From assembly GCA_016281435.1 (NCBI GenBank), contig JAEEIQ010000006.1:1-6092 (forward strand): a DNA stretch of 6,092 nt. The letters run 5' to 3'. The stretch is from Bacteroidales bacterium. GTDB lineage: Bacteria; Bacteroidota; Bacteroidia; Bacteroidales; UBA932. The position numbers and the translations under genes are program-made. This document shows, in pieces, positions 1 through 6,092 of this stretch (positions are counted from its first letter, which is position 1; every line of letters begins with the position of its first letter). The notes under the pieces were generated by a model that did no database searches, was not told where the DNA came from, and saw only the letters and a list, made by a program, of their open reading frames with translations.

Positions 1-584
1 AGGAGTCAAAACCCGGGCTCCAAGTCATGCTGCCCGCAGGGACCATTCACTCCAGCGGCCGCAACCAGGTCATCCTTGAGATCGGTTCGCTCACCATCGG
101 CAGCTACACCTACAAGATGTATGACTACCTGCGGCTCGACTTCGACGGAAAACAACGGCCCATCCACACCCGCCTGGGCGAGATGAACGTGCGTCAGGAC
201 CGGCGCCACAGCGTCATCCATGACCCGGAAAGTCCGGAATACATCGTGCAGGAACCCCGGCTCGACGCCGAAGGTGAAGGCTGGAAGGAGTTCATCCTGG
301 GCGAAAACCCGCAGATGTACATTTCACTGCGCCGCCTGGAGTTCGACAAGCGCTGCCGGCAGGACACGAAGGGGGAAAAGTTCCACGTGCTGACCCTGGT
401 GGACGGCGACCGCGTGCGGGTGCAGAGCGTCAAGCATCCGGAGCGGAGTTTTGAAATGGACTATATGGACATCGTATGCGTGCCGGCGGACATGGGCGCC
501 TACGAGATCGTGAATCTCGGCGCAGAGCCCATACGCGTGCATAAAACGACCCTCAGGGAAGGCTTTGAGCATGATCCACGCTAA
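1..584 (+). CDS. Class I mannose-6-phosphate isomerase-like protein, C-terminal part (5' end outside window)
   Basis: The reading frame is open from base 3 and has no start of its own; the ATG at 27 is almost certainly internal, because the frame continues upstream into sequence that fits the same cupin domain. The visible part is about 193 residues. The motif LPAGTIHSSG (His codon at 48-50) followed by the YDYLR-type segment matches the cupin core of type I phosphomannose isomerases (compare PSGTIHALG and YDYDR in Bacillus ManA). In that family this His is a zinc ligand and the Arg lies at the active site. A second beta-rich segment (around 300-560) fits the C-terminal jelly-roll domain. The family interconverts mannose 6-phosphate and fructose 6-phosphate in the cytoplasm. 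The sugar used here is unproven: the N-terminal catalytic half, with the other zinc ligands, is not visible. It is followed directly, with overlap, by a sugar kinase gene, which suggests that the two act in sequence on one sugar. Confidence 0.8.
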   Translation, partial: ESKPGLQVMLPAGTIHSSGRNQVILEIGSLTIGSYTYKMYDYLRLDFDGKQRPIHTRLGEMNVRQDRRHSVIHDPESPEYIVQEPRLDAEGEGWKEFILGENPQMYISLRRLEFDKRCRQDTKGEKFHVLTLVDGDRVRVQSVKHPERSFEMDYMDIVCVPADMGAYEIVNLGAEPIRVHKTTLREGFEHDPR

Positions 585-1419
585 ACACCTGCTGCTTGAC
601 GTAGGCGGGACCTTCATCAAATGCGCCGACGGACGGAGCGTTCCCGTTCCGTCCGACGGCAGCCGGGAAGAAATCGCCGCCGCGCTGCACGAAGCGGTCG
701 GTCCCGGACGGCCCGAGGCGGTCGCCGTGGCCATTCCTGGCCCCTTCGACTACCATAAGGGCGTATTTCGGATGCGCCACAAGTTCGCCGCAGTCTATGG
801 CGAACGTTTCCGCGATCTCGCCGGGCTGCCGGAAGACATCCCCATGCATTTCATCCACGACGTGAACTGCTTGCTGCTGGGGGCCCTTCATTCCGGGGCG
901 ACAGGCCAGGCCAGGCGCGTGGCGCTCGTCACCCTGGGCACCGGCCTGGGCTTTGCGCTTGCCGTTTCCGGGAAACTCCGGTGCACGCCGGCAGGTTCTC
1001 CGGCATATTCGATCTGGAACCGGCCTTACCGGGACGGGATGGCCGAGGACTACGTATCAAAAAGGGGCATCATGCGGCTTTGGTCGGATGCGGTCGGACG
1101 GCCCTGGCCGGAAGGAAGGACGGTAAAGGACCTCGCGCTGGCCGCGTCCGGGAAAGTACCCTGCCCCGATTTTCCGCAGGAACAGGCTCAGTCGGCCTTC
1201 GACGAAGCCGGGCGCTGTCTCGCCGAAATCCTGACGGAACCACTGCGTGAAAATGAGGTGGACTGCCTGCTTGTAGGCGGACAGATCGCCAAGAGCTACT
1301 CACTGCTGGAGCGGAATCTGCGTTCCGGATTGTCCGCATGCCCTGCACTGAACAATATCGGAGCGCTCCCGGACATCGACGGAGCCTGTTTCACCGGCCT
1401 GCGGGCCCTGGACCTATGA
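571..1419 (+). CDS. ROK-like sugar kinase lacking the zinc motif
   Basis: The protein is 282 residues from the ATG at 571. A TTG at 565 would add two residues, but the ATG is preferred because it has AGGGAAGG upstream and leads straight into the first strand. It has the actin-like ATPase fold of ROK kinases: phosphate-1 loop LLLDVGGTFIK (residues 7-17, Asp10), PGPFD, the catalytic-base motif HDVN (Asp97, where typical ROK proteins have NDAN), phosphate-2 loop GTGLG (123-127) and adenosine motif LVGGQIA (234-240). It should phosphorylate a free sugar with ATP in the cytoplasm. The usual ROK loop, with a Glu and His that contact the sugar and a CxCGxxGC zinc site, is absent; that place holds a Trp/Tyr-rich segment followed by EDYVSKRGI. 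The sugar therefore cannot be read from standard rules. The gene overlaps the isomerase-like gene by 14 bases and ends 1 base before the GH2 gene, so translation is probably coupled. Confidence 0.85.
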   Translation: MIHAKHLLLDVGGTFIKCADGRSVPVPSDGSREEIAAALHEAVGPGRPEAVAVAIPGPFDYHKGVFRMRHKFAAVYGERFRDLAGLPEDIPMHFIHDVNCLLLGALHSGATGQARRVALVTLGTGLGFALAVSGKLRCTPAGSPAYSIWNRPYRDGMAEDYVSKRGIMRLWSDAVGRPWPEGRTVKDLALAASGKVPCPDFPQEQAQSAFDEAGRCLAEILTEPLRENEVDCLLVGGQIAKSYSLLERNLRSGLSACPALNNIGALPDIDGACFTGLRALDL

Positions 1420-1420
1420 C

Positions 1421-4400
1421 ATGACCATGATATTTTTCCGTTCCATCTGCTTCGCGGCCGTTCTTTTTGGGCATTCCCTTGCCTCAATAACACAACTGTC
1501 TCAGTCTCAAAATATTCCGGACGAGACAATATTTCTGGATCCTGCATGCAACGAGATGTACCGTATCCCGATGCATGCGTCATTCCACACTGACCCGGCG
1601 GACACTCTTTCACTCGACGGGATCTGGGCTTTCCAACTCCGAGGAGAACGGCAATGGCGGACCATGCCCGTGCCGGGAAATTGGGAGCTCAACGATTGCG
1701 GCGATCCCGTCTATGTCTGCAGGGGATTCCCCTGGAAATGGTATTTCGACGGGCCTCCTCCGAAATTGCCGGCTGACGGAAACAAGACAGGAATCTACCG
1801 GAAGACCGTCTTCCTGGAAAAAGGATGGGCAGGAAAAGGAAGAGTCTGCCTCTGCGTGGGTGCAGCGTCCTCAAACGTCGCGGTTCTCGTCAACGGCATC
1901 TTTGCCGGCTATGGAGAAGACAGCCGACTGGAATCCTCATTTGACGTCACCGGCCTGCTTCGGGACGGCGATAATACCATAGAACTCAGGGTCATGCGCT
2001 GGTGTGACGGCACCTGGCTTGAAGACCAGGACATGTGGAGGATGACGGGAATATTCAGGAGCGTCTCGCTTGTCCGGCGCCCTGCGGTCCGGACGGAAGA
2101 CCTCAGGATACATGCTTCCATGGACGGATTGATGGTGACGGCACTTCAGACAACTCCCGGCGCCCTGTCGGCAAGGCTTACGCTCAGCTCCCCGAAAGGA
2201 AAGACGGTATTGAGAAAGACCCTCTCCGTCAGGGACTGCGCCGTCAAAGATTCCGCCCGGATTGCGCACCCGCAGCCCTGGAGCGCGGAAACACCGTTCC
2301 TGTATCGCCTGGAAATCGAGTTGAAGGACAGTACCGGCTGCATCCGGGACAAAATCTGGACGAACGTTGGTTTCAGGGATGTTTCGGTCAACGGCAGGCA
2401 CCTGCTGGTGAACGGAAAACCGGTTTTGATCAAGGGCGTCAACCGCCACGAATTCTCTCCATGCAGGGGCTATGCCGTCAGCCGGGCCGAGATGTATGAG
2501 GACATACGCCTCATGAAACTCATGAACATCAACGCCGTGCGCACGGCTCACTATCCCGACGACCCGTACTGGTATGAACTCTGCGACCGTTACGGGATAT
2601 ACGTGATGGACGAAGCGAACATCGAGTCGCACGGAGTAGGATACGACGAAGACAGGACGCTAGCCGCCAAGCCTGAATGGGGGAAAGCCCACGCACAGCG
2701 TTTCCGCCGCATGTTGCAGCGGGACTACAATCATCCATGCATCGTCATGTGGAGCCTCGGCAACGAGGCGGGCAACGGGGAAAACCATGCGGCAAACTAT
2801 GCATGGGCAAAGGCCACAGACCCGTCACGACCGGTCATCTACCAGAAAATTCAAGCCGCACGGAAAGACCTCCCCTATACCGATATCGAATTCTACCACT
2901 ACCGCACCCCGGCTTTCTGTGAAGAATACCTGACGGACGGACTGCAGACAAAGCCGTTCATGCTTCAGGAATATGCGCATGCCATGGGAAATTCGCTGGG
3001 GAATTTCAAGGAGTATTGGGATCTCGTACGGAAATATGACGGCTTTCAGGGCGGGTTCATATGGGATTTTGCCGATCAGGCCCTGCTCCGGGGAGGTAGA
3101 ATCATGATAGGCGGAGACTTTAACGATCATGATGCCTGGAATGCTTCGCTGAACTGCAACGGCCTCCTTACCTGCGACCGGAAACCGCACCCGCATGCCT
3201 TCGAAGCCGCCCATGTCATGAGAAACATTCTCGTTCGGGCAAACCCGGATGAGATAGCCCGAGGCCGGCTGAACATACGCAACGAGTATTTTTTCCGGAA
3301 CCTGGATAATTTCCTCCTCGAGTGGACCTTGCTTGAGGACGGCGTAGTCGTCAGGAAGGGCTTGGTCAAGCGGCTCAAGATCGCCGCATCCACGGAAAAG
3401 GTCATCCATGTGCCTAAACTCGGTCGATACTTCAGAAAAGGGCACGAAACGGTCCTGCAACTGGCATTCCGGCTCAAGAAGGACGAGGGGCTTCTCCCTG
3501 CCGGCACGGTCCTCTCAAGAGAGGAACTGCAGGTTTCCGAGGCCTTGGTCTCCCCCGTCGGCGCGGTCCCGGCCCAAAAATGGAGCATAGGCTTCGACGC
3601 CGCGACCGGGGCGCTCCGCCATATTCGTAGCGGAGAGGATGAGTTGTTGAAGGAAGCGCTGATGCCTTGCTTCGGAAGGGCCGTCACGGAAAACGACAAG
3701 GGGGCATCCCTGGACAATTCGATGGCATTCTGGCTTTATCCGGACTTCCATGTGGTATCCGTCACGGCTTCCGTTCCCCGGCAGTCGGGCGAATACCGTT
3801 TCGAAGGAGAAGGAAGACTGGAATGCTTATATGATATAGGAAGGGGATATCTCGTGCGGATGAATTACGAAATCGGGTCGGACGGCACGATAAAACTCAC
3901 CGAATCGCTGGAAGGAGGCGAAGGCGGTGCGCCGGACATGTTCCGTTTCGGCGTGGAATTCGCAACACCCGGAAAATATGACCATCTCTGCTTCTACGGG
4001 AAGGGTCCGTTTGAAAACTACAGTGACAGATGCAGCTCCGCCCGCACCGGAATCTGGCGCCAGAGGGTCGCGGAACAATACCACTGGGGCTATGTCCGCC
4101 CGCAGGAATCCGGCAATCACACCCATCTCCATTATATGGCGGTCCTGGACGCGGAAGGCAAGGGTCTGCTCCTCATGTGTGCCGACAAACCTTTCAGCGG
4201 TTCGGCGCTTCCCCTTTCGCGAAGGATGATGGACATAAGCGTACAGGAACCGGGCTCGATACATCATCCGAAGCCCTTGACCTGGCAAAGACATATCCAC
4301 TCGCAAGATCTCCTTCCACTTGCCTGCCTGGAACACCGCGATCAAGGGAGCACCTGGATTCATGCGGATCTGCTCCAGATGGGGGTCGGAGGCATCGACA

Positions 4401-4501
4401 CATGGGGCTCAAAGCCCCTGGCAGAATACATGATCCCGGCCGTCCCCCGAGATTTCACAATCATCATCAAACCTTGGATAAACCAATCGGACAATGCGTA
4501 A
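1421..4501 (+). CDS. Secreted GH2 beta-galactosidase, LacZ type
   Basis: This is a full-length 1026-residue protein, close to E. coli LacZ (1023). Residues 1-21 look like a signal peptide (Arg7, a hydrophobic core, cleavage after HSLA) without a lipobox Cys, so a periplasmic location is likely. ATG 1427 (Met3) is an alternative start. The approximate order is sugar-binding domain 50-218, Ig-like domain 219-317, TIM barrel 318-600, second Ig-like domain 610-705 and the beta-galactosidase small-chain domain 720-1022. Active-site residues match LacZ: acid/base Glu449 in WSLGNEAG, nucleophile Glu517 in QEYAHAMGNS, Asp196 in RWCDGTWLEDQDMW, Asn121 in NKTG, metal ligands Glu402 and His404 in ANIESHG, Trp548 in IWDFADQ and Trp995 in IDTWGS. 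With every LacZ substrate residue kept, hydrolysis of terminal beta-galactosides is the best call; other GH2 activities are less likely. It starts 1 base after the kinase stop and overlaps the GH28 gene by 8 bases. Confidence 0.92.
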   Translation: MTMIFFRSICFAAVLFGHSLASITQLSQSQNIPDETIFLDPACNEMYRIPMHASFHTDPADTLSLDGIWAFQLRGERQWRTMPVPGNWELNDCGDPVYVCRGFPWKWYFDGPPPKLPADGNKTGIYRKTVFLEKGWAGKGRVCLCVGAASSNVAVLVNGIFAGYGEDSRLESSFDVTGLLRDGDNTIELRVMRWCDGTWLEDQDMWRMTGIFRSVSLVRRPAVRTEDLRIHASMDGLMVTALQTTPGALSARLTLSSPKGKTVLRKTLSVRDCAVKDSARIAHPQPWSAETPFLYRLEIELKDSTGCIRDKIWTNVGFRDVSVNGRHLLVNGKPVLIKGVNRHEFSPCRGYAVSRAEMYEDIRLMKLMNINAVRTAHYPDDPYWYELCDRYGIYVMDEANIESHGVGYDEDRTLAAKPEWGKAHAQRFRRMLQRDYNHPCIVMWSLGNEAGNGENHAANYAWAKATDPSRPVIYQKIQAARKDLPYTDIEFYHYRTPAFCEEYLTDGLQTKPFMLQEYAHAMGNSLGNFKEYWDLVRKYDGFQGGFIWDFADQALLRGGRIMIGGDFNDHDAWNASLNCNGLLTCDRKPHPHAFEAAHVMRNILVRANPDEIARGRLNIRNEYFFRNLDNFLLEWTLLEDGVVVRKGLVKRLKIAASTEKVIHVPKLGRYFRKGHETVLQLAFRLKKDEGLLPAGTVLSREELQVSEALVSPVGAVPAQKWSIGFDAATGALRHIRSGEDELLKEALMPCFGRAVTENDKGASLDNSMAFWLYPDFHVVSVTASVPRQSGEYRFEGEGRLECLYDIGRGYLVRMNYEIGSDGTIKLTESLEGGEGGAPDMFRFGVEFATPGKYDHLCFYGKGPFENYSDRCSSARTGIWRQRVAEQYHWGYVRPQESGNHTHLHYMAVLDAEGKGLLLMCADKPFSGSALPLSRRMMDISVQEPGSIHHPKPLTWQRHIHSQDLLPLACLEHRDQGSTWIHADLLQMGVGGIDTWGSKPLAEYMIPAVPRDFTIIIKPWINQSDNA

Positions 4502-5741
4502 AGTTATTTTCTTCCTCCTTTTCCTCCTCCTCAGCCTCCGTCCGCTGGCGGCGGCAGACTACGACGTGCGTAAATTCGGTGCGCGGGCGGACGGAGTCAA
4601 AATGAACACGGGTGCTATCCAGAAAGCCATCGACGCCTGTTCCTCCGCCGGCGGGGGACGCGTTGTCTTGTACGAAGGCGTTTACCTTACGGGACCCATC
4701 CGGCTCAAGGACGGAGTGGAACTCCACATAGACAAGACAGCGCGCCTGCTCGCTTCGCCTGATATCGACGATTTCCCCGAATGGACGGACGTCAAACACG
4801 TAAACAGCGAAAACCTGGCCCGTTCACGCAACGCCTGCGTCATCTTCGCCGATGAGGTCCGGGACATCGCCATCACCGGATCGGGAGTCATCGACGGCAA
4901 CGGTACGTACCATGTCCGCCGGCGGGCTGAGCCGGACCAGAACGGCTGGGAGTACGAGCGAGTCCACGAAATGGCGAAATCCCTCCCCCGGATGGTGTTC
5001 TTCACCGGCTGCCGCAACGTCCGCCTGGAGGGAGTCACCATGGTCAACCAACCGGCCGGGTGGGGCTACTGGATACACGACTGCGACCGGGTTTCCATCC
5101 GGGGACTGCACATCTTCTCGGAACTGCGCTACCCCAACAATGACGGCATCCATCTGAATTGCTGCCGCGACGTGACCGTATCGGACTGCCAGATCGAAAC
5201 GGGAGACGACTGCATCGTCCTCCGGGCAAACAGCCGGTCCCTGAAGGAAAACAAGACCATGGAACGGGCGGTCATCAGCAACTGCGTCCTGCGCAGCCGG
5301 GCCTGCGGCGTACGGGTAGGGTGGAGGAACGACGGCGTCATCCGGGATTGCAGCGTCTCCAACCTGGTCATCACGGACAGCAAGATAGGGATAGGAATAG
5401 AACTCCCAAGAAGGAAACCCAATCCGGACTACGGCCGGGAAGCGACGAGGATCGAACGGCTCCAGTTTTCCAACATCCGGATGAGCGGGATCTTCTACAG
5501 GCCCATTTTCATCGACATCGCTGATGTCCCGGAGACCGACGTGGACGAGATAAGGGACATTCATTTTTCCAATGTCCATTGCTCCGGCAACACCCTGCCC
5601 CATATCCGCGGGAGAAAGGACAACCCCCTGCGGAACATAGTCCTTGACAACTGCAGTTTCACGCGCACCGATCCTGACGGGCATGAAGTGTTCGGGTTTA
5701 CGGAAAACCTTGTTTTCAGCAACACGACATTCAACCTTTGA
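4494..5741 (+). CDS. Secreted GH28-family parallel beta-helix glycosidase with non-canonical active site
   Basis: The protein is 415 residues. The signal peptide (residues 1-21) has Arg2-Lys3, a Leu/Phe core and cleavage after LAAA; there is no lipobox and no type IX sorting domain, so it is probably periplasmic. The mature start DYDVRKFGARADG, then GGGRVVLYEGVYLTGPI, is the usual N-terminal cap of GH28 and pectate-lyase-like right-handed beta-helices. Family catalytic aspartates are present: Asp217 in NNDGIH and Asp238-Asp239 in TGDDCI, with the same 21-residue spacing as in fungal polygalacturonases. However, the GHG histidine position reads ACGVRVG (Cys271), and the RIK substrate-binding motif is replaced by GIGIEL (Gly301, Glu303). 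GH28 enzymes cleave galacturonic-acid-type bonds in pectin by inversion; the missing residues argue against plain endo-polygalacturonase action. An exo-enzyme on a decorated pectin or another glycan is the better inference. The start codon lies inside the end of the GH2 gene, so it belongs to the same operon. Confidence 0.82.
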   Translation: MRKVIFFLLFLLLSLRPLAAADYDVRKFGARADGVKMNTGAIQKAIDACSSAGGGRVVLYEGVYLTGPIRLKDGVELHIDKTARLLASPDIDDFPEWTDVKHVNSENLARSRNACVIFADEVRDIAITGSGVIDGNGTYHVRRRAEPDQNGWEYERVHEMAKSLPRMVFFTGCRNVRLEGVTMVNQPAGWGYWIHDCDRVSIRGLHIFSELRYPNNDGIHLNCCRDVTVSDCQIETGDDCIVLRANSRSLKENKTMERAVISNCVLRSRACGVRVGWRNDGVIRDCSVSNLVITDSKIGIGIELPRRKPNPDYGREATRIERLQFSNIRMSGIFYRPIFIDIADVPETDVDEIRDIHFSNVHCSGNTLPHIRGRKDNPLRNIVLDNCSFTRTDPDGHEVFGFTENLVFSNTTFNL

Positions 5742-5758
5742 AGATTTTTATCGGCATG

Positions 5759-5790
5759 TTTGTCTTTTACCAAGAAAAGCACTACCTTTG
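5759..5790 (+). promoter_or_regulatory. Bacteroidota-type (sigma-ABfr) promoter for the bL31 gene
   Basis: TTTG at 5759-5762 and TACCTTTG at 5783-5790 are separated by 20 bases. This fits the known Bacteroidota -33/-7 consensus TTTG / TAnnTTTG with its usual spacing of about 19-21. Transcription would begin near 5795-5800, giving a leader of only about 20 bases before the ATG at 5817. It indicates that the ribosomal protein gene is transcribed on its own rather than by read-through from the sugar operon. Confidence 0.8.
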
Positions 5791-5803
5791 CGCCCACTTA
5801 AAA

Positions 5804-5813
5804 ACACTAGTGT
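5804..5813. repeat. 10-base perfect palindrome just before the bL31 start
   Basis: ACACTAGTGT reads the same on both strands. It lies between the predicted transcription start and the start codon, where a bound repressor or a small RNA structure could affect expression. It is short enough to occur by chance, and no known operator family is recognised. The inverted repeat does not extend into the flanking A-rich bases. Confidence 0.5.
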
Positions 5814-5816
5814 AAA

Positions 5817-6068
5817 ATGAAAAAAGGAATCCATCCCGAAACCTACCGTCTTGTAGCTTTCAAGGATATGTCCAACGAGGATGTCTTCATCACCCGCTCC
5901 TGCGCCAACACAAAGGAGACGATTACTATCGAGGGTGTCGAGTATCCGCTCGTGAAGCTTGAGATTTCCAACACGTCTCATCCCTTCTACACCGGCAAGA
6001 CCAAGATTGTCGACACCGCCGGCCGCGTTGATATGTTCTACCAGAGGTACAAGGCCAGAAAGAAATAA
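5817..6068 (+). CDS. rpmE2: Ribosomal protein bL31, type B (zinc-independent)
   Basis: This 83-residue protein belongs to the large ribosomal subunit and helps bridge it to the small subunit. The N-terminus [11 protein letters not shown] and the signature [28 protein letters not shown] block (residues about 55-78) are diagnostic for bL31. It has the longer type B form: the insertion with [13 protein letters not shown] is present and the four zinc-binding cysteines of type A are missing, with only Cys29 left. The basic tail ends KARKK. ATG 5817 is preceded by an A-rich stretch and no Shine-Dalgarno site, as is usual in Bacteroidota. It has its own promoter and is functionally unrelated to the carbohydrate genes upstream, so it marks the end of the sugar operon. 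In species with two bL31 genes, type B is often expressed under zinc limitation; whether a type A copy exists here cannot be seen. Confidence 0.95.
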   Translation: MKKGIHPETYRLVAFKDMSNEDVFITRSCANTKETITIEGVEYPLVKLEISNTSHPFYTGKTKIVDTAGRVDMFYQRYKARKK

Positions 6069-6078
6069 GTTTTCTTTC
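6058..6078 (+). terminator. Weak A/T-rich hairpin over the bL31 stop codon
   Basis: GAAAGAAA (6058-6065) and TTTCTTTC (6071-6078) can pair perfectly across a 5-base loop that begins inside the stop region. The stem is almost all A-T pairs and no T run follows within the window, so it would be a weak terminator at best. It may simply reflect the Lys-rich codons at the end of the gene. Confidence 0.2.
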
Positions 6079-6092
6079 CGTCAAGATAGGAA

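Larger units (their letters stand above)
5742..5816. other. Intergenic gap between the glycosidase operon and the bL31 gene
   Basis: This 75-base gap separates the last glycosidase gene from the ribosomal protein gene. It contains the promoter and palindrome listed separately. It shows no GC-rich hairpin followed by a T run, so there is no visible intrinsic terminator for the upstream operon. The base composition turns A+T-rich compared with the genes on both sides. Confidence 0.7.

Noticed and set aside
565..570. TTG at 565 as the kinase start
   Set aside because: It adds only two residues, and the ATG at 571 is a stronger codon at the expected distance from the first beta-strand.
27..584. 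ATG at 27 as the true start of the first gene
   Set aside because: It falls just before a core cupin motif, and the frame is open to the window edge with plausible sequence, so the gene is cut by the window rather than starting here.
1421..1431. First 11 bases of the GH2 gene are identical to the start of E. coli lacZ (ATGACCATGAT)
   Set aside because: The match stops at once and the following sequence is a signal peptide absent from E. coli LacZ. It is a coincidence, not vector or E. coli contamination.
1937..2632. Minus-strand open frame of 231 codons inside the GH2 gene
   Set aside because: It is opposite the conserved sugar-binding and barrel-start regions of the beta-galactosidase and shows no motif, promoter or start signal of its own.
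2825..3460. Minus-strand open frame of 211 codons inside the GH2 gene
   Set aside because: It overlaps the nucleophile region of the GH2 barrel and has no recognisable protein features; it is a shadow frame.
4824..5684. Long minus-strand open frame of 286 codons across the GH28 gene
   Set aside because: It lies wholly inside a gene with clear family motifs. Its translation is rich in Val, Asp and Pro without recognisable domains, which is typical of a shadow frame in G+C-rich DNA.
1..6092. CRISPR arrays, tRNA or rRNA genes, insertion sequences or phage genes
   Set aside because: No spaced direct repeats, cloverleaf-like sequences, transposase motifs or terminal inverted repeats were seen; nearly all of the window is explained by five genes.

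Overview
The window looks like chromosome from a G+C-rich member of the Bacteroidales (gut-type Bacteroidota). The clearest taxonomic sign is the promoter in front of the last gene: TTTG, a 20-base gap, then TACCTTTG. This matches the Bacteroidota sigma-ABfr consensus (TTTG / TAnnTTTG). Other signs are an A-rich stretch rather than a Shine-Dalgarno site before that gene, a LacZ-type GH2 enzyme and GH28 enzyme exported by signal peptides, and a large-type mannose-6-phosphate-isomerase-like protein.

Positions 1-5741 hold four plus-strand genes packed head to tail, so they are probably one transcriptional unit whose promoter lies upstream of the window. The first is the 3' part of a class I mannose-6-phosphate-isomerase-like gene. 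The second is a ROK-like sugar kinase that overlaps it by 14 bases. The third is a complete, secreted GH2 beta-galactosidase starting 1 base after the kinase stop. The fourth is a secreted GH28-type parallel beta-helix glycosidase overlapping the GH2 gene by 8 bases. Positions 5742-5816 are an intergenic gap with a clear promoter and a 10-base palindrome. Positions 5817-6068 encode ribosomal protein bL31 of the zinc-free type B, a housekeeping gene outside the sugar operon.

A working model (inference) is that the two exported glycosidases trim a galactose-containing, probably pectin-derived oligosaccharide in the periplasm, and that the cytoplasmic kinase and isomerase phosphorylate and isomerise a released sugar towards glycolysis. 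No SusC/SusD transporter, sensor or regulator lies in the window, so the substrate cannot be fixed from this sequence. The most notable points are that the GH28 protein keeps the catalytic aspartates but lacks the canonical histidine and the Arg-Ile-Lys motif of polygalacturonases, and that the kinase lacks the ROK zinc/sugar loop. Both suggest substrates other than the textbook ones. I did not find a clearly new type of system.
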